DNA of 33,215 nucleotides from an uncultured Verrucomicrobiales bacterium (GTDB lineage: Bacteria; Verrucomicrobiota; Verrucomicrobiia; Verrucomicrobiales; DEV007), in the NCBI GenBank assembly GCA_938082635.1, contig CALLLI010000154.1, forward strand, positions 1-33,215, in the 5' to 3' direction. Below the pieces are notes generated by a model that saw nothing but the letters and a program-made list of their open reading frames with translations, searched no databases and had not been told where the DNA came from. Below, piece after piece: positions 1 to 8,053 of this stretch; position 1 is the first letter of the stretch, and each line of letters starts with the position of its first letter. The translations under genes were made by a program, and so were the position numbers.

Positions 1-201
1 CTAGTGCCTGAGAGAAAACAGCCTTAGATTCGGCGATTGCTCGCAGTTATGTTAGCCTAAAGATTGGCTACGCTTCGAGAGGGAGTTCTGCGGACCCGTT
101 TTCTTAGAAAAACGGGCCTTGTTCCGGTGTTTTTCTAAAAACAGCTAATCGCTAGGGCGCAACTCTTCTCGCTGGCCATAGTTCTTGGGGCAGACGCTTT
201 G
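1..201. other. gene-free left edge, downstream of the transposase
   Basis: No convincing coding sequence. It holds two short AT-rich hairpins: positions 95-116 (arms CCCGTTTT/AAAACGGG, loop of 6) and 129-142 (GTTTTTCTAAAAAC). Both lie downstream of the transposase stop and may belong to the end of the insertion sequence or act as weak terminators. No classical T-run follows either in the transposase direction. Confidence 0.4.
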
Positions 202-1659
202 TTAGTCGGTGCGCTTTCTCTTTCCCGCCGCTGCGGCCTTCTCAAGTAGGCCTTTGCCGATTTTGTGTAGGTTGTAGGCCAAGACTCCAAGCCCCGCGTA
301 GCGCTTGTACCCGTTGAGTCCTTTGTCTGGACAACGGTCGAGTCCATGATGTTCGAGGCTGTTGATGTTGCTTTCTACCTCGCTGTGTTGGTCTTTGAGC
401 TTGAGCCAACGTGGTTCTCGCTCGCGTTCCACCTCCAAGGCGTTCTTCCGGCCTTTCTTGGGCATCATCACTTCGTCGATATACAGTTCGAGCAGCTCAC
501 GGTCTTCTTTGCTGCTAAAGCCTTTGTCAGTGCTCAAACTGGCAAGGGAGCCTTCGCCAAAGCGATTGAGCAGACGATCTACCACTGGAATGATCTCCGC
601 TCCTTCGCTGCCGCCTTCCATGACCTTGTAATCGACCACTAACTGAAACTGATCTGTGCTCACCAAGAACCGATGCCCAAACTCCACCGGTGGCATAGTC
701 TTGCCTTTCTTGATCAGTTCGGTATGCACTTCAAACAGCGAGAAGACTTTTTCTTCGTGGGGAATCGTCTCTTGGCTTACTAACCGACGCTCAACAAGAT
801 CGATGTGTTTGATGAGCATTTCGTGGAAGAAATCGACTTCTGCGAGGGTATTTAATTCAAGAATACTCAAAGGTTGAGCTTTGAGCAGAATGATACTCTC
901 ATTGACCTTCTTCTCGAGAGCATAGGCCTTTTCCAAGTAGTCTTGCACGGCTTTGAGTGTGCGTTCGGCTTTGTTAGGTCCTCCTCTGGAGACGATGCGT
1001 TCGCAGGCCCGTTTGGCGTTCTTAACTTCACTTTTCCAGTAAGCATTCTTGCGCCAACCACCAAGATTACGTTTCTCGTGTAGCCGGCTGAGCAGTTCGA
1101 TGCACTTGCGGCAGGCGTCCCATAGCAGGTTGCAGTCCGTTGGATAGTGGACGTCGCTTTCAAGGACGAAACTGTCGGTTTTCACTTCAAGCCGCGGTGC
1201 TTGCTCTTTGCCACTCAAGGCCTTGCGCCCGTGTTGAACGACGATCTCGTTGATCTTCTCCAGCAAGGGGGCATCGATATGGCACACGTTGTCGCTGATC
1301 GTTCTGTGGTGAAAGTGTTGGCGTTCGTCAAAGTGCGGCAGGCCCATGATCTGACGCACCAAGCTGTCGTGGTTGGCGACGTGTTCGAGCCGGTCGTAGT
1401 CGCATCCGAGGCCCAGTCGGACGACTCCGAGCACGAGGATGTGCCAGAGATCCATCCCAGGGCGGCCGGTCTCCTGCTTATCTCCAACAATCTGGCGTTC
1501 GAGCAGAGCAAAAATTTCCTCATTGATCTCGGGAGTTTTGAAAACCCACTGCAGCCCGGCGAGAACTGGAGGCAATTCATCACGGCTATTGAGAGGGATG
1601 GAAACGCTTTCGATGGGAGTTTGGCCTAACCCAATTTGGACGTCGAATCGTCTTCTCAT
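202..1659 (-). CDS. DDE transposase, ISNCY/IS1182-like insertion sequence
   Basis: A 485-residue protein that reads through without interruption, so the transposase looks intact. It has the layout of the long IS4/IS5-superfamily transposases found in ISNCY- and IS1182-like elements: an N-terminal helical region (about residues 25-145, including the segment MDLWHILVLGVVRLGLGCDY), then a DDE/RNase H-like core. Candidate catalytic residues are D162 (in VKTDSFVLESDVHYPTD), D378 (in STDKGFSSKED) and E429 (in ESNINSLEHHGLDRC). The C-terminus is basic (GKRKRTD). It would cut and rejoin DNA at the ends of its own element. I could not identify terminal inverted repeats or a target-site duplication, so the element boundaries are undefined. 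It stands alone on the minus strand next to a gene-poor stretch. The exact IS family is less certain than the call of transposase. Confidence 0.9.
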   Translation of the reverse strand: MRRRFDVQIGLGQTPIESVSIPLNSRDELPPVLAGLQWVFKTPEINEEIFALLERQIVGDKQETGRPGMDLWHILVLGVVRLGLGCDYDRLEHVANHDSLVRQIMGLPHFDERQHFHHRTISDNVCHIDAPLLEKINEIVVQHGRKALSGKEQAPRLEVKTDSFVLESDVHYPTDCNLLWDACRKCIELLSRLHEKRNLGGWRKNAYWKSEVKNAKRACERIVSRGGPNKAERTLKAVQDYLEKAYALEKKVNESIILLKAQPLSILELNTLAEVDFFHEMLIKHIDLVERRLVSQETIPHEEKVFSLFEVHTELIKKGKTMPPVEFGHRFLVSTDQFQLVVDYKVMEGGSEGAEIIPVVDRLLNRFGEGSLASLSTDKGFSSKEDRELLELYIDEVMMPKKGRKNALEVEREREPRWLKLKDQHSEVESNINSLEHHGLDRCPDKGLNGYKRYAGLGVLAYNLHKIGKGLLEKAAAAGKRKRTD

Positions 1660-1701
1660 GCAGACCTACTTCGTCGAATAATTTGTCATAACCAAGCGCT
1701 A

Positions 1702-1740
1702 GAACCGTTCTACTACGGGATTCACGGATCCTAACGGTTC
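1702..1740. promoter_or_regulatory. 8-bp inverted repeat upstream of the transposase
   Basis: GAACCGTT at 1702-1709 is repeated inverted as AACGGTTC at 1733-1740, with a 23-bp spacer. It lies 43 bp upstream of the transposase start. It could be an operator or part of the insertion-sequence end. The evidence is only the symmetry. Confidence 0.25.
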
Positions 1741-1947
1741 GCGATGTCTCAAGATTCAATGGGCGCTATGCGCCCCTGCCCCCGTCAGACCAAGCGCTGC
1801 ACGGTTTCCGCTCAGCCACTACCTACCTACCAGCATCCAAGCCAAACACCCATGAGGCGTAATCACACTCTCCCCTGCATGGAGACCAATGGTGGGGCTC
1901 CATTCAGACGATATGAGCACGCTTCAGACTATGGATAGGTAGAACAA

Positions 1948-1981
1948 AGCCACTAGAGAGACTCCGGTTTCTCTAGTGGCT
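1948..1981 (-). terminator. strong hairpin, terminator-like on the minus strand
   Basis: A perfect 12-bp stem (AGCCACTAGAGA with TCTCTAGTGGCT) and a 10-nt loop. On the minus strand it is followed by TTTGTTCT, which fits a Rho-independent terminator; on the plus strand the tail is C-rich. No minus-strand gene is visible immediately upstream, so it may insulate the transposase from read-through or end an unannotated transcript. Confidence 0.5.
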
Positions 1982-2047
1982 CCCCAACCCGCATTCTTTT
2001 CATGGGCGCGAGGCGTGGTGGCCTTAGCGAGAGCATCGCCCAACAAC

Positions 2048-2091
2048 GCGTCCGGACTCTGACTTCATGGGGTTGTCAGAGTACCGGACGC
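2048..2091 (+). promoter_or_regulatory. 16-bp hairpin just before the ECF sigma factor start
   Basis: The left arm at 2048-2063 (GCGTCCGGACTCTGAC) pairs with the right arm at 2075-2091, with a single bulged A and an 11-nt loop. It is followed by CCCTTTCCTTTC and then the ATG at 2104. It could be an imperfect terminator for plus-strand transcription or a leader structure that limits translation of the sigma factor. No Shine-Dalgarno sequence lies between the hairpin and the start codon. Confidence 0.45.
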
Positions 2092-2103
2092 CCCTTTCCT
2101 TTC

Positions 2104-2667
2104 ATGGTTTCGCTCACAGCATCTTCCTCTAACATCAACCAGACGCGTTTCGAAGAATTATGGTCCGAGAGCTTCTCTCCCATTCGCCGATACGTGCTCT
2201 CTCTCAAACCCGAGTGTGGGACCGTCGATGACATTCTTCAGGAAACGTCCATCGCTCTCTGGCTGAAATTTGATGCCTACGATCCTACACGACCTTTCGT
2301 TGCTTGGGCTTGTAGGTTTGCCTTTCTACAGGTGCTAAAACAAAGACAGCGCTGCAGGCGTGACTGCCTAGTTTTTGACAATCATTGTTATCTGAACGCC
2401 AGGTCAGCTGACTTCGATGGAGATCCAGAATTGCTCGGCGCTCGACTCGAAGCCTTAGCAAAGTCACTAAAAAGCCTTGATCACTCAGACCGGAAACTCC
2501 TAGAACGCCGCTATCATTCAAAGGAAACTGTTCAGAGGATGGCCAAGCAAGAGTCCACTTCAGTCTACAAACTCTATCATTCGCTCGACAGCATTCGAGA
2601 TACCCTCAAGCTCGCGATCAATCATACCATGATCAATGGGGGCTGGGACCGCTCAGAACTCGTCTAG
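2104..2667 (+). CDS. ECF-type sigma-70 family RNA polymerase sigma factor (PVC group)
   Basis: A 187-residue alternative sigma factor that would direct RNA polymerase to a specific promoter set. Region 2 spans about residues 14-80, with the VDDILQETSIALW helix and the PTRPFVAWACRFA motif typical of planctomycete/verrucomicrobial ECF proteins. Region 4 is about 115-175 and contains LLERRYHSKETVQRMAKQ followed by a recognition-helix-like segment. The frame is open upstream to an ATG at 2002, but those 34 extra codons overlap a 16-bp hairpin and do not resemble sigma region 1/2, so the ATG at 2104 is preferred. Relatives are usually followed by a FecR-like or other membrane anti-sigma gene. None is present here; only a short in-frame anti-sigma-like stretch follows the stop. 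Confidence 0.85.
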   Translation: MVSLTASSSNINQTRFEELWSESFSPIRRYVLSLKPECGTVDDILQETSIALWLKFDAYDPTRPFVAWACRFAFLQVLKQRQRCRRDCLVFDNHCYLNARSADFDGDPELLGARLEALAKSLKSLDHSDRKLLERRYHSKETVQRMAKQESTSVYKLYHSLDSIRDTLKLAINHTMINGGWDRSELV

Positions 2668-3091
2668 GATCTAGCACGACTGCTAGATTCGACTTTGTCG
2701 GCGACACCCATTGAGCGAAAGATCAATAGAGCGCGAAGATGGCAATCTCTCGGCTCAGCCTACAGATGAGCGCGTAAGAATTTACTGTCATTGTCGCCTA
2801 TTTCGCCAAAATCGGATACCAACAAGCGGCTAGCCTAGAAACGGCAATGAGGAATAGAGGAGAACGCGCAAGTCACTTATTCTGAGGGCGATGAGTGTCC
2901 GCGAGTTCATCTCTACCCTCACCCTCAGGGTGAGGCTTGTATAGGCTGAGTTATCTGGGAGCGCCGACGTCCTCGTAGTCGAGAATCAGGCCGCCGGTCT
3001 CCAGGAGCCTGCGAATCTATGGCAATTTCCAAAGTAACTGATTGTGGAGCGAAACGAACGAGAGCCGAATCCTAACACGTCGACACTTTGA

Positions 3092-3136
3092 ATAAGTGCG
3101 ATAAGTGCGATGAGTGCGATGAGTGCGATGAGTGAC
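3092..3136. repeat. tandem 9-bp repeat, about five copies
   Basis: Consecutive units ATAAGTGCG, ATAAGTGCG, ATGAGTGCG, ATGAGTGCG and a partial ATGAGTGAC. It is a short microsatellite-like array in non-coding DNA. Translated on the minus strand it only gives a low-complexity LIA run, so a coding role is unlikely. Confidence 0.85.
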
Positions 3137-3149
3137 CGCGCTTGCTTAG

Positions 3150-3335
3150 GCACTGGTTTCTCCGGTGGTAACAACCACCAGCCATCTTCTCGAGTCCCTC
3201 CGGGACAGCCTCCAAGAGACGTTCCCATTGCCGTTAATTGACACTTGCGTGCCTCAGGTGACTTGGCCGGTCTCTACGCATCGATGGGTTCCTATGCCTC
3301 GCGGGCCCATGCGCTAAAGAGACGGCCCGGCTACT
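3150..3335. repeat. REP-like palindromic intergenic sequence (putative)
   Basis: Two palindromic modules lie in tandem. One has a GGTGGT-AACA-ACCACC hairpin (3164-3179) followed shortly by the palindrome-like TCCCTCCGGGAC. The other has GGGCC...GGCCC arms around CATGCGCTAAAGAGAC. Such GC-rich short palindromes recur between genes in many verrucomicrobial and planctomycete genomes. Calling it a REP family from a single window is an inference, because only one copy of each module is visible here. Confidence 0.35.
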
Positions 3336-3650
3336 ATGAGTGGTCACTACACGACAAGTGGACATTGGTGAGGCCCAATGTGGACGGCCTACTAGTAGAG
3401 CGACCCACATCGAGATGATGGAGATCGTCGAGAATCGTGTTGTTTCGAAAAAGTGCGGGAGATCCACTCAATGAGTGGCGCTTTCTAGGCACCGAGCAGG
3501 TGTGGGGTGCTTGAAAAACGCCGGTCCTTGAATCGCCTGGCAATGAAGCTCCAACCGCCTCTTTCGATCAACTCAGTGTGGGCTGACCTGTAAGGTGGGA
3601 GAGGACGTCGACACTGAGACATCAATTTTCGGCACTGATGTACAAACGAA

Positions 3651-3680
3651 AGCGGCCAGCAGTTTTCACTGCTGGCCGCT
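3651..3680 (-). terminator. Rho-independent terminator of the beta-repeat protein gene
   Basis: A perfect 12-bp stem, AGCGGCCAGCAG pairing with CTGCTGGCCGCT around a 6-nt loop. On the minus strand it is followed by TTCGTTTGT. It lies 40 bp past the stop codon at 3720, in the right orientation for the large secreted-protein gene. Confidence 0.8.
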
Positions 3681-3719
3681 CCGAATCAATACGCTGATTA
3701 AATCAGCAACAAGGACCAG

Positions 3720-6185
3720 TTAGATGCCGTTGGAGTTGTCACCGTCAGTATCATTCTCGCCTTCAGGGCCGACAGGAAATGTAGGAGCATCAGGGCCAGT
3801 ACCACCGGCCTGGTTGTCCAAGACGTAGTCGATGAACTGCCAGAGACCGAATTGGTCAAGGAACCAGAGGCGAACGTAGCTGTTACCGAATGGCAGACCA
3901 GCCACAGTAGCATCGCTCAGGACTTCTGATTGAATGAACCCAGAATTGTGACGGTCGTTTTTGCCAACGCCATCGCCAACGTAGAGCCACCAACCGGTGA
4001 CCACTGTCTCGTTAGGCTTCCAAGTGAATGTCACAGCGGCATTCGTGTCGAACACTGTCGTTGGATCAGGAGCAGTCAACTGAGGAGGTGCTGCATTCGA
4101 AGACACGTAACGATAAGTCCGGTAGTTCCAACCAACATTGGTGCCTGGATCAGAAACAGGGAGCCACCAGAGTGTGGTATACACTGCTGAACCGTCCACA
4201 GGGAGATTACGAATGTTGAAGGTCGTCGCAGTAGCCGCAAGAGATCCACTACTATCGATGTTTGCCTCACCTGGATCTGGGTTCTTCGGATCGCCGCCAG
4301 CAGGAGCTGCTGAAGAGACCGTCACCCAGAAGCTTCTCACTAATTGTTGAGCACCCGGCACGAAATGAGCGTCGATCGTGACGGCCCTTTCGATGCCGTT
4401 GATCGTCGCACCAAAGCCAGGAGAGGTAATCTCAGGGCTTTTTGGGTTGGAGAAGAGGAAGTCACGGCTATTGTACACATTCGTAGTCAAGGTCTCATCA
4501 ACGTTTGGCGTGCCGGTGATACTCGCTGTCGTCGTGTCGACGAGATACCAGAGACGCACCCACACTTCCGACCCGTCCGTAGGAAGGTTATTGACTGATA
4601 CCGAAGTCGTCGTCAAAGCAACCGAGCCAGTGTTTGCATACTCGGAAGTCCCCTGAGACTTACCAACATAAGCCCAGTAACCTTTGACGTCGGCTAGGTT
4701 GCCATCCGTCCACTCGAATGTTGCTTCGTTACCGAGGCCAGCAGCCGTGCACTTGGCCAACGTTGCGCCACCAGGAGAGGTGATGTAAGGAGCCTTCCGG
4801 GTTGCGTAAGCAGCAACAACGGATCCATCGAACACCTCTTGGGCAAGACCACCATTCACAGCATAGCGAAGGACGATGTAGATCGTTTCACCATTGGTGG
4901 TGAAACGTGCCTTAGGAATCTCAGCACTCGTAGTCGAACCAGAAAGAATACCGCTTCTCCAAACACCGTTGTCGCTAGGATCACCTGAGTGATTCAAAAC
5001 CACTTCAAAACCGGAAGCAACCGTTCCCTTGGGATCCCAAGTCACAGTCTCTGTGTTTGAGGCAAGCAAAGGATCTGTCACAGAACCCGTAGGCAAGACA
5101 ACGTCTGCTGCAGGAGAAGTAATCGCAGGGCCAGAGGATGCCTTGTAAACATACTCACGGCACTTCCACTGCTGAGCAGTGTCACCTTGAAGACGCCAGA
5201 ACAATGTCACATAGACATTGCTGCCATCATCAGGAAAGTTCTGAAAAGGAGCAAGCGTAACACTCGGATTCAAAGGATCGACCTCTTGACCGTCACTGAG
5301 ATAAGCAACGCTTTGACGCTCTGGACCAGCATACACCCACCAATAACGAACTGGGAGGCCATTTGCATTCAACCCGAGATTACCCGAGGTTCCAGACAGA
5401 CTCGCGCCAGGTGTCGGCGAGGTGATCGCAGGGAGACTTGGAGTGCCGTAGGAGAACGTGCTCGACCTCCATGCAGCATCGCCGCGCTTCCACCAAAGAG
5501 TCGCCACCAAAGAGTCGCCATCCGTTGGGATGTTCGCAATCGTAACAGTACGCTGCTCAGCAGTTAGCTTGCCGCTGTTGAAGAAGGCTCGACTGTTGCC
5601 GGCATTGCCAAGATAGAACCACCATTGGTCAGGATTCCCACCGTCAGCTGTGACAGCTGCTGCTGCGACAGCCCAGTCGAACGCTACCATTGGGGAAGCT
5701 TTACAGCCATCCACATCCTGAAGGTCCAAAGTCGAGCCAGGAACCGGAGTGTAGACGTAGTGCGCATCGCCATCCACGAGAGGTGAAACAGCTGCGTTGA
5801 TCACGTAGTCAACGTTCTTGATAACCTCAATTCCACTTACAACCTCGGTGTAGGAAAGACGCACGAAGACGCGCTTTCCGCCGTTTGCTGGCACCACGAG
5901 AGTCGTTGAGTAGTTGCCATCGCCGCCATCCTGGATAACTGCACTCTGGGCAATTTCGAAGGAGCCGACCAGGGAGCCTACGAAGACTCTATAATCTTTA
6001 AGCTGGGCATCGCTAAGCCCACCTCGCGACCACTTGAACTCGACGTTCTGCGTGCTCAGCGTAGCGATTTCAGCGTTGGGGGTTCCGGCTGGCTTGATGC
6101 CGGCAGGAGCCGTGAGGGCGGGAGCCGCGAGGGCGGCAGTTGCCGCAAAGAGGCCGGAAAGAGCTACCAGGAGAAGTCCTCTCAT
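3720..6185 (-). CDS. large secreted protein with about seven beta-sandwich repeats
   Basis: An 821-residue exported protein of unknown function. Residues 1-20 (MRGLLLVALSGLFAATAALA) form a signal peptide. The rest is a string of about seven repeats of roughly 95-115 residues, each opening with a P-x-I/L-T-S/A-P segment, carrying a central W-W-x-Y-V-G-like strand, and ending with a L-P-x-D-G-S-x-V-Y-V-x-L-W signature and an aromatic strand. This pattern is known from bacterial surface proteins, where it resembles Ig/fibronectin-like folds. The C-terminus is acidic (EGENDTDGDNSNGI), possibly calcium-binding; no sorting motif or membrane segment is seen. The frame is open 46 codons further upstream, but the start at 6185 has the signal peptide and an AGGGGGA ribosome site 7 nt before it. 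It is probably a monocistronic gene with its own terminator. It is likely structural or adhesive rather than enzymatic (inference). Confidence 0.8.
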   Translation of the reverse strand: MRGLLLVALSGLFAATAALAAPALTAPAGIKPAGTPNAEIATLSTQNVEFKWSRGGLSDAQLKDYRVFVGSLVGSFEIAQSAVIQDGGDGNYSTTLVVPANGGKRVFVRLSYTEVVSGIEVIKNVDYVINAAVSPLVDGDAHYVYTPVPGSTLDLQDVDGCKASPMVAFDWAVAAAAVTADGGNPDQWWFYLGNAGNSRAFFNSGKLTAEQRTVTIANIPTDGDSLVATLWWKRGDAAWRSSTFSYGTPSLPAITSPTPGASLSGTSGNLGLNANGLPVRYWWVYAGPERQSVAYLSDGQEVDPLNPSVTLAPFQNFPDDGSNVYVTLFWRLQGDTAQQWKCREYVYKASSGPAITSPAADVVLPTGSVTDPLLASNTETVTWDPKGTVASGFEVVLNHSGDPSDNGVWRSGILSGSTTSAEIPKARFTTNGETIYIVLRYAVNGGLAQEVFDGSVVAAYATRKAPYITSPGGATLAKCTAAGLGNEATFEWTDGNLADVKGYWAYVGKSQGTSEYANTGSVALTTTSVSVNNLPTDGSEVWVRLWYLVDTTTASITGTPNVDETLTTNVYNSRDFLFSNPKSPEITSPGFGATINGIERAVTIDAHFVPGAQQLVRSFWVTVSSAAPAGGDPKNPDPGEANIDSSGSLAATATTFNIRNLPVDGSAVYTTLWWLPVSDPGTNVGWNYRTYRYVSSNAAPPQLTAPDPTTVFDTNAAVTFTWKPNETVVTGWWLYVGDGVGKNDRHNSGFIQSEVLSDATVAGLPFGNSYVRLWFLDQFGLWQFIDYVLDNQAGGTGPDAPTFPVGPEGENDTDGDNSNGI

Positions 6186-6621
6186 CGAGCTTCCCCCTCG
6201 ACTCAGACCTCCTTGTGTCTCCCGATTCCCTGGGATACTAACTTTCGATGTCATACTCATAGATCGGTTAACCTTAAGGGTTGGTGTGTTGAGGTGTTTC
6301 TGTTTTCTGGGTTGTGATTGCAAGTGAAGTGCAGCGAGCCGGACGAATCCTACGCGCTACAATCCTATGAAGCTGCCCTATAAAAGAGCAACCTCATCGA
6401 CGAGATAAAGCAGGGGCGATGCTCAGTCAAGCCCTTTAAAGGCCTTAAATCTGCATCCATTTGAATAAATCCGTCATAGGCCCATTCCCAAAAGGGACTG
6501 AATTTAAGCATCTTCAGGAGACTTACATCTGCCGGCCAAAGAGCTTTTATGCTCAGCTAAACCTTTCAGATTTGAGAATTTTACGGAGATCAGAACGAAT
6601 CACGCATTCTAGCCCCGTGAT
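6186..6621. other. gene-free stretch upstream of the beta-repeat protein gene
   Basis: A 436-bp intergenic region. It must contain the promoter for the minus-strand gene starting at 6185 and the 3' end of the minus-strand transcript ending at 6622. A second, perfect Shine-Dalgarno-like AAGGAGGT lies about 20 nt upstream of the chosen start without a start codon at the right distance. I see no clear sigma-70 promoter and no strong terminator. Confidence 0.4.
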
Positions 6622-7923
6622 TCACTTCTTCTGGAGGCTCCGAATGAGCTTCCCTGTCTCATTCCCCTCCTCGCTGCCGTCGGGTTGAACGTGAAGGTAG
6701 TCAAAGACCTGATCAAAGGCGACTTTGACTTCCTTGCCTGGCTGCTTCGGAACACGCCCAAGCGCATCGACGTCTGGAACTTGTTCTCCGCTTAGGTCAT
6801 TGCCCACCCAAGCCTTCACTCTTAGCCATATGTAGGTGTCCTGATGGAATGCTTTGATGACTAGTTGCTCTTTCTCCACTAGCCCTTTTGTGAAATGATC
6901 CTTCTTAGACTTGAGACTCTCTCTTGCCTCGTCACTGAGCGCCATGAGCTTTTCTCGCTCGCGCCAGACCTTGATCAGCCCCCCATCCGGGCGGAAGTAT
7001 CGGTCAATCGCATAGGCCTGTTTCTCTTCATAAGTTTTTCCGGGGTAATCTAGGAAATCGACTGTCAGAATTGTATTTCTGGGATCTCCAGGCTCAGAAG
7101 GGGCGGGAACGAGAGTCAGTGGGGGGATATCTTTCGCAAGCGCTTTGAGTTTGAGAATGGTTTTCAGCTCCTCGCCCGTCCAAGATTTCTTCGCTCGGAG
7201 CGGTCCAGGAGCAGCAATCTGGTAGACCAGGAAACGCATCATTTCAGACATGGGTTCCCAGAAAGGCGTGGTGTATTCCGTGATCATCACATCGGGCCCA
7301 CCAAGCTTTCGCATGCCGAAAGACACGGTGCGAAAATTCTTCGAGGGCAGCTGATAGGCATGCATACTCGTGTTTGCGAACACGAAGTTCCCCACAGGAA
7401 GCCTGACATTACGCCATGAATCCGGAGAAAATAGTTCACGCGTTTCCTCGTCCCAGATGAACCCCTCAGTGGCGGATGCTACCGCGAGAGCCAATTCGTT
7501 TGCTGCCACGAGGTAATCGTAATCCTTCGGCTTCACGACGAAGAAATCGAGCACCAGGACAGTCGAGGAGTCTTGGAGCTGGGTGCTTTGCTCGGGATCG
7601 AGCCCGAAGCCTTTATGCTCTAAATAGTCAACCTCGGGTGGCGCATATTCCTTGGGCTTCACTTCCCGAAACTCCACGTAGGCCCCTTCTGTAAGGCGAA
7701 CAATTCCAGCGCGGTAGGTCAAACGGCTGGCGAAGCTCTTGTCGAAGATGCGGGTCGCCTCTTTGAGTGGGTCACCTTTCGGCTCCGGAGCGAAGTAGAT
7801 CGCGAACTGGAAGTAAATCCCATTCGGATCCGGAAGAACGTTCTTCTCCTCCTGGGCAGGCGCAGCCCCCGCCCACAAACCAAATGCCAGCACAGAAAGC
7901 AGTAGAAACAGGCGCGTAGACAT
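6622..7923 (-). CDS. secreted protein with C-terminal DUF2314-like domain
   Basis: A 433-residue protein. It begins with a clear signal peptide (MSTRLFLLLSVLAFGLWAGA, cleavage likely after APA), so it acts outside the cytoplasm. The middle part (about residues 25-330) is not recognised. It contains a long alpha/beta-looking region that mentions no known catalytic motif. The last 90 residues, with the segments DTYIWLRVKAWVGNDLSGE and VKVAFDQVFDYLHVQPDG, resemble the DUF2314 family, whose function is not established. The open frame continues upstream for 113 codons, but those overlap the divergent cyclophilin gene and precede the signal peptide, so the ATG at 7923 is chosen. It is divergent from the cyclophilin gene with 130 bp between the starts. 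Confidence 0.65.
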   Translation of the reverse strand: MSTRLFLLLSVLAFGLWAGAAPAQEEKNVLPDPNGIYFQFAIYFAPEPKGDPLKEATRIFDKSFASRLTYRAGIVRLTEGAYVEFREVKPKEYAPPEVDYLEHKGFGLDPEQSTQLQDSSTVLVLDFFVVKPKDYDYLVAANELALAVASATEGFIWDEETRELFSPDSWRNVRLPVGNFVFANTSMHAYQLPSKNFRTVSFGMRKLGGPDVMITEYTTPFWEPMSEMMRFLVYQIAAPGPLRAKKSWTGEELKTILKLKALAKDIPPLTLVPAPSEPGDPRNTILTVDFLDYPGKTYEEKQAYAIDRYFRPDGGLIKVWREREKLMALSDEARESLKSKKDHFTKGLVEKEQLVIKAFHQDTYIWLRVKAWVGNDLSGEQVPDVDALGRVPKQPGKEVKVAFDQVFDYLHVQPDGSEEGNETGKLIRSLQKK

Positions 7924-8053
7924 GATCGGGACCGTATTCAGCCCTGAAAGGAATGCCACGCCGAAAGTCAAAGGGCACAGAGAGGGGAACCCTGGGCCAG
8001 TTGCATGGCCTACCATTCCGTGGTCCACTGAAAGAAACCTCTCACCCATCTGC

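Larger units (their letters stand above)
1660..2103. other. gene-free stretch between transposase and ECF sigma factor
   Basis: About 440 bp without a supported gene. A 64-codon plus-strand frame at 1744-1938 has no recognisable motif and unlikely composition. The stretch contains an 8-bp inverted repeat (1702-1709 and 1733-1740) just upstream of the transposase, a 12-bp perfect hairpin at 1948-1981 and a 16-bp hairpin at 2048-2091 that ends 12 bases before the sigma factor start. Confidence 0.5.
2668..3719. other. 1-kb gene-free stretch with repeats
   Basis: No supported gene on either strand. From 2668 to about 2760, in the frame of the preceding sigma factor, the translation reads DLARLLDSTLSATPIERK before a stop. 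That resembles the N-terminus of FecR-like anti-sigma proteins and may be a remnant. Further on are a tight palindrome (2918-2934, CTCACCCT/AGGGTGAG), a 9-bp tandem repeat (3092-3136), REP-like palindromic sequences (about 3150-3335) and a terminator hairpin (3651-3680) that belongs to the minus-strand gene starting at 6185. Confidence 0.5.

Noticed and set aside
1-1740. Terminal inverted repeats of the insertion sequence
   Set aside because: I compared both flanks of the transposase by eye and found only short matches of 6-8 bp at inconsistent distances, so no element ends are claimed.
1744-1938. 64-codon plus-strand frame between transposase and sigma factor
   Set aside because: No motif, no ribosome site and an unlikely Pro/Arg/Cys composition; it probably arises by chance.
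3092-3136. CRISPR-like array
   Set aside because: The unit is only 9 bp and contiguous, without spacers.
2986-3543. Several minus-strand frames in the gene-free region
   Set aside because: They consist of translated repeats (LIALIALI) and REP-like palindromes; no family resemblance.
7924-8053. Divergent promoter between the DUF2314-like and cyclophilin genes
   Set aside because: Expected by position, but no -35/-10 pair of acceptable quality was visible, so no promoter is called.
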